From assembly GCA_040216765.1 (NCBI GenBank), contig JAVJON010000016.1, positions 18,790-82,789 on the forward strand: DNA of 64,000 bases. Direction: 5' to 3'. The stretch comes from Marinibaculum sp040216765 (GTDB lineage: Bacteria; Pseudomonadota; Alphaproteobacteria; Ferrovibrionales; Ferrovibrionaceae). Below, one piece after another: positions 7,833 to 16,362 of this stretch (position 1 is the stretch's first letter; each line of letters opens with the position of its first letter). The notes below the pieces were generated by a model, which had not been told where the DNA came from, made no database searches, and saw only the letters and a list, made by a program, of their open reading frames with translations. The position numbers and the translations under genes are program-made.

Positions 7833-9210
7833 GATCCTGCGGACAAGCAGCTTCCGACTTTCCGCGCTCTACGCCCTGCTATTTGCAATGTCGACAGGAC
7901 TGCTGTTTGGCATCGTCTACTGGATTGCGAGCGATTTTCTGCTCGCACAAGCGCGAATTGCGGTCGACAGCGAGATGACCACGATGCGGACCGCGTCGCG
8001 CTCGGGCACCGGCGATCCACTTCTTTCGGCAATCGCCGAGAGGCAGTCTCTGGCCGGCGCAGCCCAGTTCTACTACGGCCTGCAGAACCCTGATGGCCAT
8101 CTGGTCGGTGGAAATCTGCCAGTAGTGCCCCAGCAAGCCGGTTGGCAGGAGTTCGAGGTCCCTGTCGGGACGGGCAGGCTGAAACCGTTCGAGGGACGAG
8201 ACGAAGAGACCGGAACATTGCTGGCGCGGGTACACCTACTGGCCGATGGTCGGAGGCTGACAGTCGCCATAGACACCTTCCTGATCACTGAAGCACAAGA
8301 GGCCATCGTCCGCGCCTTTGGCTGGGCGGCGGTCGCAGGCCTGATCCTGGCACTCCTGGGTGGCGTCGCTCTCAGCCGGAACTTTCTCAGGCGCGTCGAC
8401 GCGCTCAACCGCACTGTCCGTGCGATCATGTCGGGCCGCATATCCGAACGGATCGAAGTCGGCTCCACGGGCGATGAACTCGACCAGCTCGGGCAGAGCC
8501 TGAACGAGATGTTGGACAGGCTGCAGGCGTCGCTGGAAGGTCTGAAACAGGTCTCTGACGACATTGCCCATGATCTTCGCACACCGTTGAGCCGGTTGAA
8601 GCAGGGGCTCGAAGCCACCTTGCGCGTCGACGCAGACAAGGACGTCTACCGGCAGTCGATAGACGAGGCGATCTGTCAGGCGGACGCAGCCTTGAGTACG
8701 TTCGGAGCATTGCTGCGCATCGCCCAGATCGAGTCTGGATCCCGCCGGCAGCGGTTCGTGGCGGTGGATCTGTCCGATCTGCTGACAGGGTTGGCCGCAA
8801 CCTATACGCCCGTATCAGAAGATTCCGGGCGGGCCCTGACCGCCGCAGTCGAGCCGGGGATCCTGTGCCAGGGCGATCGGGAGTTGCTGGTGCAGCTTTT
8901 CGTTAACCTGATCGAGAATGGCCTGCGACACACACCGGACGGGGCTGCGGTCGCGATCGGCTTGGCCAGGAGTGATGGTGACATCGTTGCGACCATCAGC
9001 GATACGGGCTCGGGCATTCCCATCGCAGAACGCAAGCATGTCTTCCGGCGCTTCTATCGACTGGACGCCAGCCGCAATACCCCTGGAAACGGCCTGGGCC
9101 TATCCCTGGTGGCGGCCGTAGCCGAACTGCATGGTGCCGAGGTGCAGTTCGACGACAACCACCCGGGCCTGATCGCTCGGGTTCGGTTTCCCGGTCAGCG
9201 GCGTTCATGA
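7810..9210 (+). CDS. Membrane sensor histidine kinase, partner of the OmpR-type regulator
   Basis: A 466-residue kinase with TM1 at about 17-40, a periplasmic sensor loop at 41-169, TM2 at about 170-188 and a HAMP linker at 189-240. The H-box DIAHDLRTPLSRL carries H254. The ATPase domain has an N-box (FVNLIENGLRHT), G1 (DTGSGIP) and G2 (GNGLGLSLV). The periplasmic loop has no family I recognise. It overlaps the regulator gene at its 5' end and the DedA gene at its 3' end (ATGA), so the three are one transcription unit. Envelope or metal stress is the likely type of input, judged by neighbours only. Confidence 0.93.
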   Translation: MHSVTIPRILRTSSFRLSALYALLFAMSTGLLFGIVYWIASDFLLAQARIAVDSEMTTMRTASRSGTGDPLLSAIAERQSLAGAAQFYYGLQNPDGHLVGGNLPVVPQQAGWQEFEVPVGTGRLKPFEGRDEETGTLLARVHLLADGRRLTVAIDTFLITEAQEAIVRAFGWAAVAGLILALLGGVALSRNFLRRVDALNRTVRAIMSGRISERIEVGSTGDELDQLGQSLNEMLDRLQASLEGLKQVSDDIAHDLRTPLSRLKQGLEATLRVDADKDVYRQSIDEAICQADAALSTFGALLRIAQIESGSRRQRFVAVDLSDLLTGLAATYTPVSEDSGRALTAAVEPGILCQGDRELLVQLFVNLIENGLRHTPDGAAVAIGLARSDGDIVATISDTGSGIPIAERKHVFRRFYRLDASRNTPGNGLGLSLVAAVAELHGAEVQFDDNHPGLIARVRFPGQRRS

Positions 9211-9833
9211 TCGCGCTCGTTCAACCCGCTCTCGATGTCATCGCGAACCATCAATGGCTGGCTGTGGTCGCAGGGTTCGTGGTGGCGGGATCGGAAGCGC
9301 TCCCGTTGATCGGGCTCCTGATACCGGGGACGGTTATCCTGGTGGGGCTCGGGGGATTCGTCGGCCTTGGGGCATTGCCGTTCTGGCCGTTGTTCTTTGC
9401 GGTCGCATTCGGCGCAATCGCCGGAGACGCGCTCTCGTTCCACCTCGGTCGCAAGTACGGCCCGCAATTGGGCCGGATCTGGCCCTTCAGTCGATATCCC
9501 GGCCTGGTCGCCGCCGGTCAGCGATACTTCGCACGGCATGGTGGAAAAAGTATCGTGATCGGCCGGTTTGTGCCGGGCATCAAGACCGTGGTCCCCGGAA
9601 TTGCCGGCATGATGGGCATGCCTGCGTCGCGTTTCGCGATCCTCAATGTTCTGTCCGCCTTTGCATGGTCGGCGGCACACCTTTTCCCAAGTGTGCTGGC
9701 AGGCATGGCGATTGTCGAATTGGCCGGTGTCAGCAAGCGCCTCGCCGTCCTGCGCATCAATGAGATGACCATGATCACCGAGGAGATCGTCGAGGCCAGC
9801 GCCCGGACACTTGTCTTCGGAAGCACCAACTAA
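9207..9833 (+). CDS. DedA/SNARE-associated family membrane protein
   Basis: A 208-residue inner-membrane protein of the DedA superfamily, whose members act in undecaprenyl-phosphate or phospholipid translocation and in tolerance to cationic peptides and pH stress. Landmarks are the N-terminal E-x-LP--GLLIPG re-entrant segment and the GRFVPGIKTVVPGIAG segment, where Lys replaces the usual Arg after GRF.P. Several helices follow to about residue 180. The start codon overlaps the kinase stop (ATGA), so it is coupled to the two-component genes. This coupling suggests the system senses envelope stress. It is the last gene of the accessory block; core genes resume at 9941. Confidence 0.85.
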   Translation: MIALVQPALDVIANHQWLAVVAGFVVAGSEALPLIGLLIPGTVILVGLGGFVGLGALPFWPLFFAVAFGAIAGDALSFHLGRKYGPQLGRIWPFSRYPGLVAAGQRYFARHGGKSIVIGRFVPGIKTVVPGIAGMMGMPASRFAILNVLSAFAWSAAHLFPSVLAGMAIVELAGVSKRLAVLRINEMTMITEEIVEASARTLVFGSTN

Positions 9834-9940
9834 CGATCAAGATTCAGCGCCTATCACCGATCAAGGTCACACCGAGCTGTCCGCTGCAGATCTCCGAGAA
9901 ACCTTTGCCCTTGAAAACGTCGCACGGCCGCCGCCGCGCC

Positions 9941-10609
9941 TCACAGGCCCGGCTTGCGCCCCGGTGCCGCGTAGCCGCCCAGGCCCTTGCGCCGGAGCTG
10001 GATGTAGAGCGCGCCGCTGCCGCCATGCAGGGGGCCGGCGGCGGCGACGCCGACGACCAGGTCGGCCAGGGCCGGTTCGCGCAGCCAGTGGGGAACGGCG
10101 CTGCGCAGGATGCCGCGGCGCTCCGGGATCGGCAGGTCGCCGTCGTCGGTGCGGCCGCCGGCGCCGGGCGGGGCGCCCTTGCCGGTGATCACCAGGACGA
10201 AGCGGCGGCCGCTGCGGGCCGCGCCCTGCAGGAAGGCGGCCAGCGCGGCATGGGCGGTGGCCTGGCGATGGCCGTGCAGGTCCAGGCGGGCGTCGATCGG
10301 GGTACGGCCGCGGCGCAGGCCCTGCAGGGTGCGCCGGTCGATGCCCTCCAGGCGCCGGGGCGGGGGCGGCGCAGAGGCGATCGCGGCCGGCGGCTTGCCG
10401 GGTGTGGGCTTCCGGGCGCGCGGGCGCGGTTCCGGCGCGGCGGCGGCCGGTGGCGGCGAGGGCGGCACGGCGGGGATGTCCGGCGGCGCTAGGTCGGGCT
10501 TGGCCAGCGGCTGCACCTGGGCGGCGACGCTGTCCCACAGCGCGAGCTCTTCCGCGCTCAACGCACGGCGGTGCCTGCGCCGGGGCTGCTGTCGGCCATC
10601 CTCTGCCAT
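9941..10609 (-). CDS. Smr-domain protein
   Basis: A 222-residue protein with a Pro/Ala-rich, probably disordered N-terminal half (about 45-90) and a C-terminal Smr (MutS2-type) endonuclease-like domain. Motifs are RLDLHGH around residue 108, VLVITGKG, and the GGSGALYIQL strand near the end. Smr domains cleave nucleic acid, and stand-alone forms have been tied to RNA cleavage or ribosome rescue. In related alphaproteobacteria smr sits between hslU and mltA; here it is separated from both. Its start is 14 bases after the lutC stop on the same strand, so it is now the last gene of the lutABC transcription unit. Confidence 0.88.
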   Translation of the reverse strand: MAEDGRQQPRRRHRRALSAEELALWDSVAAQVQPLAKPDLAPPDIPAVPPSPPPAAAAPEPRPRARKPTPGKPPAAIASAPPPPRRLEGIDRRTLQGLRRGRTPIDARLDLHGHRQATAHAALAAFLQGAARSGRRFVLVITGKGAPPGAGGRTDDGDLPIPERRGILRSAVPHWLREPALADLVVGVAAAGPLHGGSGALYIQLRRKGLGGYAAPGRKPGL

Positions 10610-10622
10610 GCCGGCCGCCCGT

Positions 10623-11324
10623 TCAGTCCTCGTCCTCGACCAGCAGGATATGCAGGCGCCGGGGCCCGTGGGCGCCCAGGATCAGCTCCTGCTCGATATC
10701 CGCGGTGCGCGACGGGCCGGTGATCAGGTTGACGGTGCGGGGAAACGGGCGGGCGGCTTCGGCCGCGCCCGTGCCCAGCGCATTGCGCAGGCGGGTCCAG
10801 GCATCCTCCAGCGCGGGCACCACGTCGCCGGCGCGCAGCACCGCCACATGGGTCTCCGGCAGGAAGTTCAGGGTGGTCGGCCGCTCCGCCGCCGACCAGA
10901 GCATCAGGGTGCCGGTCTCGGCAATGCCGGCGAAGGCCGGGGTGACGGAGACCGGGTCGGCCGGCTCGGCCCGGCGCCGCGCGATCTCCAGCAGGCCGGC
11001 GCGGCCCCAGGGATAGGGGTCGAGCGCGAAATCCGGGCTCATCGCCACCGAGGGCGGCAGGTTGCGGTCGCCGAGATAGCGCAGCAGCGCATCGGGCAGG
11101 TCCGCCGCCAGCACCCGGTCGACGGTGGCGTTCGCGGCCATCGCCTTGGCCGCGAACAGGTCGCGCATCGCCGCGACCGGCAGCCGTGCCCGCGCCGGCA
11201 CCAGGTTGCGCGCCCGCGCGGCCAGCCGCTCCGCCACCGCCGCCTCGGCCGCCGGCCGGCCGCTGCCGGCGGCATCCAGGCCGCGGCGCACCGCCTGCAG
11301 GATCTGCGCGCGGGCGCCGCTCAT
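10623..11324 (-). CDS. lutC: LutC, lactate utilisation protein C
   Basis: A 233-residue member of the LutC/YkgG (DUF162) family, the third component of the LutABC iron-sulfur L-lactate oxidation complex. The family landmarks GIAETGTLML and the C-terminal LITGPSRTADIEQELILGAHGP are both clear. The start overlaps the lutB stop codon by four bases (ATGA). It has no Fe-S cysteines, as expected. The name refers to lactate utilisation and not to the lanthanide-transport genes that share the lut name. Confidence 0.93.
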   Translation of the reverse strand: MSGARAQILQAVRRGLDAAGSGRPAAEAAVAERLAARARNLVPARARLPVAAMRDLFAAKAMAANATVDRVLAADLPDALLRYLGDRNLPPSVAMSPDFALDPYPWGRAGLLEIARRRAEPADPVSVTPAFAGIAETGTLMLWSAAERPTTLNFLPETHVAVLRAGDVVPALEDAWTRLRNALGTGAAEAARPFPRTVNLITGPSRTADIEQELILGAHGPRRLHILLVEDED

Positions 11325-12745
11325 TTCCGCGCCCCCTGCCGCGCCGCCCAGAGGTCGTGGAAGCTGCGCCCCTCCGGCGCCGGCATGTCGCGCCCGGCGG
11401 TCCAGCCGCCGGCGAAGGGCAGGCGGGCGATGCGGCCGCGTCGCCCGCCGGCCGCCGCGAGCATCCGGGCTGCGGCCCGGGCGGCAAGCCGGTAGAGCCG
11501 CGGCCGCGCGGCCAGCCAGGCCCAGGCCCGCACGGCATGGCGCTGCATCGCCGGGGTGACGTTCTGCCGGAAGGCCTCCTCCCGCCAGTGCCGCATGATC
11601 TTCGGCAGCGGGATCTTCATCGGGCAGACCTCCTCGCAGCGGCCGCAGAAGCTGGAGGCCTGGGGCAGGTGATAGGCTTCCTCCACCCCCAGGAAATGCG
11701 GATCGATCGCCGCGCCGATCGGGCCGGGATAGACCCAGCCATAGGCATGGCCGCCGACGGCGCGATAGACCGGGCAATGGTTCAGGCAGGCGCCGCAGCG
11801 GATACAGCGCAGCACCTCCGCCGCCGGCCCGGCCAGAAGCTGCGAGCGGCCGTTGTCCAGCAGCACGACATGGAATTCCTCCGGCCCGTCCAGGTCGCCC
11901 GCGCGCTTCGGCCCGGTGGAGAAGGTGGTATAGACCGACATCTCCTGCCCGGTGGCCGAGCGCGCCAGCACCCGCAGCAGGGTGGAGACATCCTCCAGGG
12001 TCGGCACCACCTTCTCGATGCTGGCCAGCACCAGGTGCACCCGCGGCAAAGACTGGGTCAGGTCGCCATTGCCCTCGTTGGTGACGATCACGGTGGAGCC
12101 GGTCTCGGCGATCAGGAAGTTGGCGCCGGTGATGCCCATGTCGGCGTCCAGGTATTTCTGCCGCAGCACCTCGCGCGCCTCGGCCACCAGGTCGCCGCCC
12201 TCGGTCAGGCGGCGGGTCTTGCCATAGCGGGCATGGTGCAGCTGGAACAGGTCGCTGACCTGGGATTTCGTCTTGTGCACCGCCGGCGCGATGATGTGGC
12301 TGGGCGGCTCGTCGGCCAGCTGGATGATATACTCGCCGAGGTCGGTCTCCACCGGCTCCACGCCATTGGCTTCCAGGAACGGGTTGAGGCCGATCTCCTC
12401 GGCCACCATCGACTTGCCCTTGGTGACGGTGCGCGCGCCGGCGGCGCGGGCCACCGCCAGGATGCATTCGCGGGCCTCCGCCGGGGTGGCGCACCAATGG
12501 ACGATGCCGCCGCGGGCGGTGACCTGCGCCTCGAACCGTTCCAGATAGACGTCCAGGTTCGCCAGGACATGGGTCTTGATCGCGACGGCGTCGTCGCGCA
12601 GCCGGTCGAATTCCGGCAGGCCGGCCACGGCCCTGGAGCGCGCCTCGCCGAACTTGCCGCCGATCCGCGCAAACGAGTCCTGCAGCACCCGGTCCTGCAG
12701 CGCGGTGCGGGCCTGTTCCTTGAAGCGATGCGCGGCCAGGTCCAT
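11321..12745 (-). CDS. lutB: LutB, iron-sulfur lactate utilisation protein B
   Basis: A 474-residue LutB/YkgF protein. The N-terminal DUF162 domain is followed by two 4Fe-4S ferredoxin motifs, CIRCGACLNHCP and CGRCEEVCPMKIP, which carry electrons from lactate oxidation. The TVTKGKSMVAEEIGLN and ITGANFLIAETGS stretches are typical. The start at 12745 shares a base with the lutA stop (TGATG), so the frame's further upstream extension is unused. The complex oxidises L-lactate to pyruvate at the cytoplasmic side of the membrane. Confidence 0.95.
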   Translation of the reverse strand: MDLAAHRFKEQARTALQDRVLQDSFARIGGKFGEARSRAVAGLPEFDRLRDDAVAIKTHVLANLDVYLERFEAQVTARGGIVHWCATPAEARECILAVARAAGARTVTKGKSMVAEEIGLNPFLEANGVEPVETDLGEYIIQLADEPPSHIIAPAVHKTKSQVSDLFQLHHARYGKTRRLTEGGDLVAEAREVLRQKYLDADMGITGANFLIAETGSTVIVTNEGNGDLTQSLPRVHLVLASIEKVVPTLEDVSTLLRVLARSATGQEMSVYTTFSTGPKRAGDLDGPEEFHVVLLDNGRSQLLAGPAAEVLRCIRCGACLNHCPVYRAVGGHAYGWVYPGPIGAAIDPHFLGVEEAYHLPQASSFCGRCEEVCPMKIPLPKIMRHWREEAFRQNVTPAMQRHAVRAWAWLAARPRLYRLAARAAARMLAAAGGRRGRIARLPFAGGWTAGRDMPAPEGRSFHDLWAARQGARK

Positions 12746-13533
12746 CACCGGCTTCCCCCCGGGCTGCCGCCACCGGCCGGGCCGCCGATCGGCGGGCCGT
12801 CGGTGAGTCCCGCCAGCACCTCCGCCACATGGCGGGCGCGGCAGGGCAGGCCGCGCCGCGACAGCCGGCCGGCGATGTTCAGCAGGCAGCCCAGGTCGCC
12901 GGCCAGGACCAGCTCCGCGCCGGTCGCGGCGATGGCGTCGACCTTGCGGTCCACCATCGCCACCGAGATCTCGGGATATTTCACGCAGAAGGTGCCGCCG
13001 AAGCCGCAACAGGCCTCGCGCTCCGCGGCTTCCACCAGGTCCAGGCCGGCGACCTGGGCCATCAGCTGGCGCGGCTGCGCCGCCACGCCGCCCTCGCGCA
13101 GCGCGGAGCAGGAATCGTGGTAGGTGACCCGGCCGTCGAAGCGGGCCTCCAGCCCGGCCATGCCGCAGACATCCACCAGGAAGGCGGTCAGCTCGTGACA
13201 GCGCCCGGCCAGGGCGGCGGCCCGTTCGGCATAGACCGGATCGTCGGCCAGCAGCGCCGGCAGATGCTTCGACAGCATGCCCGCGCAGGACCCGCTGGGC
13301 GCCACGACATAATCCGCATCGGCGAAGGCATCGACCACCGCGCGGGCCAGCCGGATCGCCGAGCGCCGGTCGCCGCTGTTATAGGCCGGCTGGCCGCAGC
13401 AGGTCTGTGCCGCCGGCACGCTGACCCGGCAGCCCGCCCGTTCCAGCAGGCGGATCGCCGCGAAGCCGACGCTGGGCCGGTAGACATCCACCAGGCAGGT
13501 GACGAAAAGGGCGACATGCGGCGCCTGCTTCAT
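12745..13533 (-). CDS. lutA: LutA, lactate utilisation protein A
   Basis: A 262-residue LutA/YkgE protein with two CCG (cysteine-rich) domains as found in heterodisulfide-reductase-like subunits. The motifs are FVTCLVD...CCGQPAYNSG in the first half and HDSCSALREG...CCGFGGTFCVKYPEIS in the second. It is the first gene of lutABC-smr, with GAGGA nine bases before the ATG at 13533; an upstream ATG at 13557 lacks that support. No lutR regulator or lactate permease gene adjoins it. The operon has been inserted between the ancestral neighbours mltA and smr. Confidence 0.94.
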   Translation of the reverse strand: MKQAPHVALFVTCLVDVYRPSVGFAAIRLLERAGCRVSVPAAQTCCGQPAYNSGDRRSAIRLARAVVDAFADADYVVAPSGSCAGMLSKHLPALLADDPVYAERAAALAGRCHELTAFLVDVCGMAGLEARFDGRVTYHDSCSALREGGVAAQPRQLMAQVAGLDLVEAAEREACCGFGGTFCVKYPEISVAMVDRKVDAIAATGAELVLAGDLGCLLNIAGRLSRRGLPCRARHVAEVLAGLTDGPPIGGPAGGGSPGGSR

Positions 13534-13660
13534 CGCGGATCCTCGTTCGGTTCCCATTGCGCCGGCGGCCCCGGGGACTGGCCCGGCGCCGCGACGCGGC
13601 GACTATAGCACCGGCTGGCGGCCATGCGGCGCCCGGCGCAGCAGGGTCGGCGCAGCAAGG

Positions 13661-14794
13661 TCAGCGCAGCAAGGTCTGGGGCACCAGCACCCACATCCGG
13701 CCGGGATCGCGCATCCCGCCGGCCCGCGCCGCGGCGTCCTCGCCATGGCCCCAGAAGACATCGCCGCGCACCGCGCCGCGGATCGCGCCGCCGGTGTCCT
13801 GCGCGACCATCAGGCGCCGCAGCGGCAGGCCCGAGGGCGGCGCCTCGCCGCCGCCGGCGGTGTCCAGCCAGACCGGCAGGCCATAGGCGAACAGGGTGCG
13901 GTCCACCGCCAGCGACCGCTCCGGCGTCAGGGCCACCCCCTGGGCGCCGATCGGGCCGTCGCCGTCCAGCTCGCGGAAAAAGATGTAGGAGGCGTTCATG
14001 TTCATCAGCGCCTGGGCACGGTCGGGGTTCGCCGCCAGCCAGGCGCGGATCGCCTGCATCGACATCTGCTCCTTCGGCACCTCGCCGCGGTCGATCAGGG
14101 CGCGGCCGATGGCGAAATAGGGATGGCCGTTCTGCCCCGCATAGCCGACCCGCATGGCGGTGCCGTCCGCCAGCGCCACCCGGCCGGAGCCCTGGATATG
14201 CAGGAAGAAGGAATCGACCGGATCGTCCACCCAGACCAGCTCCAGGCCGCGCCCGCGCAGGGCGCCGGCCTCGATCGCAGCCCGGGCGGGAAAGCCGTCC
14301 GGCTTCTTTCCCCCGGACAGTTCCGGCGGCAGGCGATAGAGCGGGTGGCGATGCACGGCATCCGGCTTCCGGGCGCCGGTCAGGCTGGCCTCGTAATAGC
14401 CGGTGAACAGGCCGTCATAGCCATCGGTGCCGGCCACCTGGAAGGGCCGGAAGCGGTCCTCGAAGAACTGCCTGGCGGCAATCCGGTCCAGCGGCCCCGC
14501 GGCCGCCAGGTCGGCGCAGACCGGCTGCCAGTCGCCGATCCGCCCGAATTCCGGCCGCGGCCCCGCCATGCGGTCCGCCGGCTGGCGCAGGATGGTCGCG
14601 CAGGACCGGCGCAGTGCCGGCAGGGCGGCGGCATGATCGTCCGCCACCCAGCCGGGCAGGCTGGAAAAGGTGGACGGGGTCAGCGCCAGGTCGGGCCCGG
14701 GCAGGTCGGGGCCTGCGCAGTCGGTCAGCGACAGGGAAAGCAGCACCAGCACCGGCAGCCGCGCGCGATGCAGCACGGCGGGCCGTCGCGCCAT
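13661..14794 (-). CDS. mltA: MltA, membrane-bound lytic murein transglycosylase A
   Basis: A 377-residue peptidoglycan-cleaving lytic transglycosylase acting in the periplasm. The MltA fold spans roughly residues 80-300 (GLFTGYYEASLTGAR, FFLHIQGSGRV, YAGQNGHPYFAIGR), and the 3D domain at the C-terminus has AQDTGGAI and RGDVFWG with the catalytic Asp. The N-terminus is a hydrophobic signal ending LSLTDCAG. The Cys is placed as in a lipoprotein, but Asp at -1 does not fit the normal lipobox. An in-frame GTG at 14854, 14 bases after the timA stop, is an alternative start. Confidence 0.92.
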   Translation of the reverse strand: MARRPAVLHRARLPVLVLLSLSLTDCAGPDLPGPDLALTPSTFSSLPGWVADDHAAALPALRRSCATILRQPADRMAGPRPEFGRIGDWQPVCADLAAAGPLDRIAARQFFEDRFRPFQVAGTDGYDGLFTGYYEASLTGARKPDAVHRHPLYRLPPELSGGKKPDGFPARAAIEAGALRGRGLELVWVDDPVDSFFLHIQGSGRVALADGTAMRVGYAGQNGHPYFAIGRALIDRGEVPKEQMSMQAIRAWLAANPDRAQALMNMNASYIFFRELDGDGPIGAQGVALTPERSLAVDRTLFAYGLPVWLDTAGGGEAPPSGLPLRRLMVAQDTGGAIRGAVRGDVFWGHGEDAAARAGGMRDPGRMWVLVPQTLLR

Positions 14795-14868
14795 GGCGGT
14801 CCGGCCCGGCAGGAACCGCCGCCACCGGGCCGGTTTCGCCCAGGCCGGGAGCACGATGCGAAAGGCGC

Positions 14869-15561
14869 CTATTGCTGGTCGCTGGTGGCGATCAGAACCC
14901 AGTTCGGATCGGAGGAGGAGAGGTCGCGGCGGTAGGTCCAGTATTCCGCGACGATCTCGATGGTGTTGCCGGAGCCGCCGATCACCTCGCCCTGCGCGTT
15001 CTTGGTGACGTTCATCAGCTCGGCGACGATCTTCGCGGTGATGTCGGCGGTGCGGTTGGTGACCACGGCTTCCGAGATCTCGGCGGACTTGATGCCGATC
15101 AGGGTGGTCTCGTGGCTTTCGCCCGCCCGGTCGCGGGCGTCGATGGCCTCCTCGAAACTGGCATAGACCTCGTTGGAGAGGAGCGGCCGCAGGGTCTGCT
15201 TGTCGCCCCGGGCGAAGGCGGTGACGATCATCTCGTAGGCCGCCTGGGCACCCTCCAGGAACTCGGCCTCGCGGAAGTTGCGGTCGATCTTGCGCACCGC
15301 GGCCAGGCCGGGCGGGCCGGCCGGCGCGACGGGGGCGGCATCCTCGCCATCCTGGGCGCCACGCTCCGGCAGGGTGATGATCTTCTCATCCTCCTCCAGG
15401 TCGTCCTTCTCCTCGTTCCGCACGTCGCGGGAGCCGGGCAGGCCGCGGGGCGGCCGTTCATGCCCCGTGCGCCGTCCCAGGACGCCGCGCAGGCGCAGAA
15501 GGATGAAGCCCGCCACCATGGCTAGCAGGAGAATTTCCAGGAACTGATAGTCGCCGCCCAT
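14869..15561 (-). CDS. timA: TimA, Tim44-like domain protein
   Basis: A 230-residue bacterial homologue of the mitochondrial Tim44 C-terminal domain. An N-terminal membrane anchor (residues 7-23) precedes a charged linker (about 25-75) and the Tim44 domain with FREAEFLEGAQAAYEMIVTAFARGD and the lipid-facing fold to the end. In alphaproteobacteria the family is anchored to the inner membrane and is found beside secB and mltA, as here. It may help assembly or export at the membrane. It is divergent from secB across a 293-base gap that must contain both promoters. Confidence 0.9.
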   Translation of the reverse strand: MGGDYQFLEILLLAMVAGFILLRLRGVLGRRTGHERPPRGLPGSRDVRNEEKDDLEEDEKIITLPERGAQDGEDAAPVAPAGPPGLAAVRKIDRNFREAEFLEGAQAAYEMIVTAFARGDKQTLRPLLSNEVYASFEEAIDARDRAGESHETTLIGIKSAEISEAVVTNRTADITAKIVAELMNVTKNAQGEVIGGSGNTIEIVAEYWTYRRDLSSSDPNWVLIATSDQQ

Positions 15562-15854
15562 CGTATCCGTACCTCATCGGTCCGAAGCGCCGGAGAGCAG
15601 GGCTCCGGATATGTCGGACCAGTCGTCCCAGCGCGGCCGAGTCGTTGCGAACAACAGATCGCACCCTAACCCGTCGCTACACCAGGGTCCATAGCGGGGC
15701 CCTGCCCGTCTTGCCGCAGAAGCGGCATCCATGCTAGCAGCGCGGACTTCGCCGGCTGCCCTGCTGCCGGCCGCCGCCCGGGCTGCTGCCCTCCAGGGCT
15801 GGTGCCAGCCGGGGCCGTAGCACGCGGCGCATCGATCCGAAAAGGCAAAAGACA

Positions 15855-16337
15855 ATGAGCAATGCCGATTCCCAGGGACAGGACGCACCGTCCCTGTCCG
15901 TTACCGGTCAATATGTGAAGGATTTCTCGTTTGAGAACCCGAACGCCCCGGAATCCCTGGCAAGCGATGCGCCGCAGCCGCAGATCGAGGTCAATGTCGA
16001 CGTACAGGCGCGCGGTTTCCGCGGCGACATGTACGAGGTCGTGCTGCGGATCCACGGCCATTGCCGGCATAACGAGGACACGGCCTTCATGGTCGAGCTG
16101 GACTATGCCGGCCTGTTCGTGCTGCGGAACTTCCCGCAGGAGCAGCTGGAGCAGGTCTGCCTGATCGAGTGCCCGCGGCTGCTGTTCCCCTTCGCCCGCG
16201 CGATCGTCGCCAATGCCACCCGGGAAGGCGGCTTCCCGCCGCTGCTGCTGGACCCGATCGACTTCAACCAGCTGTACCACCGCAGCCGCACGGCGGCAGC
16301 CGCACCGGCACCGGACGAGGGCGCCGCCCCGAACTGA
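15855..16337 (+). CDS. secB: SecB, protein-export chaperone
   Basis: A 160-residue cytoplasmic chaperone that keeps preproteins unfolded and delivers them to SecA. The sequence matches alphaproteobacterial SecB throughout: QYVKDFSFENPNAP near the N-terminus, ELDYAGLFVLRNFP in the middle, and CPRLLFPFARAIVANATREG followed by GFPPLLLDPIDF. It is the only rightward gene between 9.9 and 20.2 kb, meaning it is transcribed toward the origin. Confidence 0.97.
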   Translation: MSNADSQGQDAPSLSVTGQYVKDFSFENPNAPESLASDAPQPQIEVNVDVQARGFRGDMYEVVLRIHGHCRHNEDTAFMVELDYAGLFVLRNFPQEQLEQVCLIECPRLLFPFARAIVANATREGGFPPLLLDPIDFNQLYHRSRTAAAAPAPDEGAAPN

Positions 16338-16362
16338 CGCGCCCGAACCGAAGCATGGCGGC

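Noticed and set aside
10623..13533. lutABC considered as lanthanide transport genes, given the lanthanide-type dehydrogenase in the window
   Set aside because: The sequences are clearly LutA/LutB/LutC lactate-oxidation proteins (CCG domains, 4Fe-4S motifs, DUF162). Only the name is shared.
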